Source: Symbiodinium natans
Lineage: Eukaryota; Sar; Dinophyceae; Suessiales; Symbiodiniaceae
Assembly: GCA_905221605.1 (NCBI GenBank)
Contig: CAJNDS010002360.1
Location: 51,001-115,000 of the forward strand
Length of the DNA: 64,000 bases
Reading direction: 5' to 3'
Part shown: piece after piece, positions 62,001 through 64,000 of the stretch
How the letters are laid out: the number at the start of each line of letters is the position of its first letter
Numbering within the stretch: position 1 is the stretch's first letter
Made by a program: the position numbers and the translations under genes
Notes under the pieces: model-generated
The model's input: only the letters and a program-made list of their open reading frames with translations
The model's database searches: none
Told to the model about the DNA's origin: nothing

Positions 62001-63950
62001 CTGCCAAACAGCTCTACGCCTCTATACCATGGTTAACTGGTACAAATTCATATTGTCGAGAAAGCTTTCGTGAACACACGCGCGCAGCCAGTCCTCTGCA
62101 AGCTTGACGGCAAACGTCGCCTGATCCTGCGGGGAGGTGAAGGGAGCTAGCAGCAGGTTAGCATAGGTAGCAAGGGTTGTTGACATGATGTTCCTGCCCC
62201 TGCAGATCTTAAGCTGCAGCTCAGCGTGCGAGGAACCTGGTACGCTGTTAAATTGTTTCTAAGGCTCCAAGTCCGCCAAGTGCTGGGCACGAGATCTTTG
62301 CAGAGTTATCCTTGCTTCGCTGACTGTGCATGGACAGATCATCCTGCATCGTCTGTGCGAGTTGTCGGGTCGCTTCCTGCCAGTGAGCGAAGCTGATTTA
62401 TTGCTGTTCATGTACTGTACTGCACTGCACTACTGAAGTCCAAGATTGTGCCCCCCCCCATACCATATTGTGGACATCACACTCCATGGGCTCCGTAGTA
62501 TGCCTTCCGGCAAGTCTGTCACACGGCCCGGGCCACTCTACAGCAGCTGTCTCAGTCCTCAGCCTGCAAAGCCATGAGCTTTGCTCTTTCCTGCGCGGGC
62601 ACCAAGACACACCAAAGGCAGCCAGGACTGTGCACTTCCGTTCCCTGCACGTGCGCAGACGCTGCTTTCGCCTCCATCTTGGCCGCAGCAGCCTTGGCCT
62701 GCTCCTAGGCAAACAATGAGTTCCGTTCGAAAAGGGGGCACTGAAAACGTCTTGCAGGTGTCGGCCTTGTGCTATGCCTCATGGCCTGACGGTGCCTCGA
62801 CTAAGACTTTAAAGCTGGCGCAAGTGTGGCAAAGCACTTTCTCGTTGCAATTACAATCTCCAGTATGCGTCTCAGTTCTGCTTCCAGCCTCACAGAAGGC
62901 TTCTGCCGTGTTGGCCACGACGCGTGCCTCGCTCCTGACAGGTTGGAACAGATGTCGAACTGGAAGTTTAAGTTGGAGGCTACTTGCAGGCTACAGCTCG
63001 AGCTAGCTTTGGGAAGCTGGATCCTGAAAGCAGTGGTTCTCTGCATCACAACGCTGCATCCTGTGAATCATGCTGCTGGTCCTTTCACGAGTTCGATGGT
63101 CTCTCAGCATCTCCTGGCCGCTGTAGCTAGCAGGCAGGAAGAACTAGTATGACGAAAGACAGGCGGGCTGCCTAAATTCCAAGCACTCTACCAACTCCAG
63201 ACCTGTGGAGAGAGAAACTGTTGCCAGTCTCCCAATCAACCCCAAATCCAAGTCTTCCTCCACGCGCCGCTCGCCGCTGCTTTCGGAAGCAGCCAGGCCC
63301 CGCCGCACCTCTTTTGACAAGCGTGCGGCATTCCATCACTCTCTGCTTCCCACAGCGCGAGGCTAGCAACTTTATATATAATACAGCACTGCAGCACATC
63401 ATTTAGGCGCTGAGTGCGCCGAGTGCGTCTTGTCGGCAAGGACTCCAACGTGGCTAGGCTGTTTGGGCAAGAGCCATTGAGCCGCCTGTGTTTCCACGGA
63501 CGTGGTGTATTCCTGCCGCAGTCTTCCCATTTCCTTCTGCAGCGCTTCTCGCACCTGTTTTCACGGAAATCTCTGGATTTAGCTAGATCTAGGCAGTCAT
63601 CACCGCATCTGTATGGGCGCAGCGCGCTGCAGCTAGCAAGAGTCACTCTATGGAGCCTCTCTGTGCAGTCGTGCCATCTCCCGTCGCAGATCCTGCTGAG
63701 CCTTCAAGCAAGCGTTTCAAGTTTGCAACCATGCGATTGGGTACCGGGTTCACGTTGCCGCCTGCGTGCACACGTGCCTGCCTACTCCAGCTCTTCTGTG
63801 ATTTCACTGTGACAAGAATATGCAAGCTGCACCTATGTTGGCCGGCGTCTGCATCACGAACGCACGAACCAGAAACAAGAAACTGGTGCGTTCCTGCTGA
63901 GGTACCGACAGCCTCTCGCAGCTCTTCCAGCAAGTCTGAACGAGCCTCCA
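59045..63950 (-). CDS. Coiled-coil protein gene, series of small exons
   Basis: From high to low coordinate: 63906-63950 (EARSDLLEELREAV), 63657-63701 (AQQDLRREMARLHRE), about 63430-63554 (VREALQKEMGRLRQEYTTSV), 62651-62698 (AKAAAAKMEAKAASAH), 61217-61437 (ERAEELARKAQDMPRDAEDS), 60082-60121 (VEASRLLKDVYW), 59315-59381 (SLAARCRAGELLAELAEAR), 59045-59103 (RSMRETLRRLQEL). All show heptad-like coiled-coil composition and have plausible GT or GC donors and AG acceptors. Several are phase 0 at both ends and a multiple of three long. One long coiled-coil protein is the simplest reading, but linkage of the lower exons is inferred from strand and character. No named family recognised. The gene probably continues past the right edge. 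Confidence 0.45.
59927..60013. repeat. Direct repeat CACTCACTGAAAACCGCATG, two copies
   Basis: A 20-bp word recurs at about 59927 and 59996. Related CTCACC..AAAA words at 59747 and 59811 suggest a small decayed tandem array. Confidence 0.7.
60660..61020. repeat. TTGTTRYTG-rich tract and GGGGTCC repeat
   Basis: 60682-60730 is a degenerate (TTRYTG)n tract. From about 60795 GGGGGTCC, GGGGTTCCGAAA, TTATTGGGGTCC and TTATAAGGGGATCC words match the dispersed repeat seen at 33905-34260 and 49846-49990, here in the opposite orientation to the 49.8-kb copy. Confidence 0.5.
61217..61437 (-). CDS. Coiled-coil coding region, two overlapping frames
   Basis: After the acceptor TACGCACAG| one frame reads ERAEELARKAQDMPRDAEDS. 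Further down another frame reads HQVLELCQEDARNSFSVHLE and then DNARELELLARQLPSF. An intron or indel between them is likely, but its borders are unresolved. Confidence 0.45.
61554..61771. repeat. Array of five short inverted repeats
   Basis: Near 61554, 61588, 61639, 61690 and 61749 the pattern GGCAACATTCCGGTACAGTTGCC (or a variant) recurs. The arms GGCAAC / GTTGCC can pair around an 11-bp loop. The last two copies have perfect 6-bp arms. Confidence 0.7.
61772..62650. other. Probably intron of the coiled-coil gene
   Basis: No supported exon or clear repeat. Confidence 0.3.
62651..62698 (-). CDS. Alanine/lysine-rich coiled-coil exon, 48 bp
   Basis: Acceptor AGGAGCAG|, donor CAC|GTGCAGGG, phase 0 at both ends. 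It reads AKAAAAKMEAKAASAH. Confidence 0.5.
62699..63429. other. Probably intron, one weak exon candidate
   Basis: A minus-strand stretch near 62805-62890 reads SVRLEAELRRILEIVIATRK in an open frame and would suit the coiled-coil gene. Borders not fixed. Confidence 0.3.
63430..63554 (-). CDS. Coiled-coil exon
   Basis: Acceptor AAAACAG|. It reads VREALQKEMGRLRQEYTTSV and ETQAAQWLLPKQPSH. The lower border is not fixed (GC or GT donors both possible). Confidence 0.5.
63657..63701 (-). CDS. Coiled-coil exon, 45 bp, phase 0
   Basis: Acceptor TTGAAG|, GC donor GAG|GCTCCA. It reads AQQDLRREMARLHRE and joins in frame to VREALQKEM of the next exon. Confidence 0.55.
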
Positions 63951-64000
63951 CTTGCCATCACGATCTGCACACCCGACCCCTGCGACAGACCCAAACACAT

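Noticed and set aside
1-64000. CRISPR arrays, bacterial promoters or operons
   Set aside because: Tandem repeats here have no unique spacers of constant length, and gene structure with introns is clearly eukaryotic.

Overview
This is nuclear DNA of a dinoflagellate, most likely a Symbiodiniaceae-type genome (inference). Supporting signs: very low coding density with short exons (about 26-240 bp); intron donors that are GC as often as GT, with acceptors of the AG|G type; repeated interstitial TTTAGGG telomere-like clusters; a dinoflagellate-style CCCH zinc-finger cassette; and a tyrosine-recombinase retroelement whose Gag carries a C/H-rich finger. No prokaryotic operons, tRNA or rRNA genes were seen. 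Nearly all coding sequence I can support, including both retroelements, lies on the minus strand, as expected for the one-directional gene blocks of dinoflagellates.

Layout. 0.6-3 kb: a CCCH zinc-finger gene whose exon-intron segment has been duplicated in tandem. 3.5-8.5 kb: exons of an ABCG-type ATP-binding cassette transporter, with Walker A, linker, signature, Walker B and H-loop all recovered by splicing. 8.7-13.6 kb: microsatellites, long homopolymers and degenerate telomere-like repeats, with no supported gene. 13.69-13.94 kb: a very AT-rich K/N/E-rich coding island. 14.28-14.70 kb: exons of a Gly-Tyr-Met-rich low-complexity protein. 15.74-25.28 kb: a complete, very young LTR retrotransposon (792-bp LTRs, 5-bp target duplication) that encodes Gag-like proteins but no visible pol and is saturated with a strand-biased GGGATA(G) motif. 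25.3-40.4 kb: scattered exons of uncharacterised host genes among interstitial telomere repeats and palindromic repeats. 40.41-46.76 kb: a complete tyrosine-recombinase retrotransposon with split direct repeats, order YR - Gag - RT - RNase H. 46.8-64 kb: further host exons, including a chain of small coiled-coil exons (59.0-63.95 kb), with microsatellites, telomere-like repeats and a hairpin array.

The host exons were found by reading motifs, frame and splice consensus by eye. Where only a sensible frame plus splice sites supports a call, confidence is low, and many further exons are probably missed. The two mobile elements are the best supported and most unusual parts of the window.
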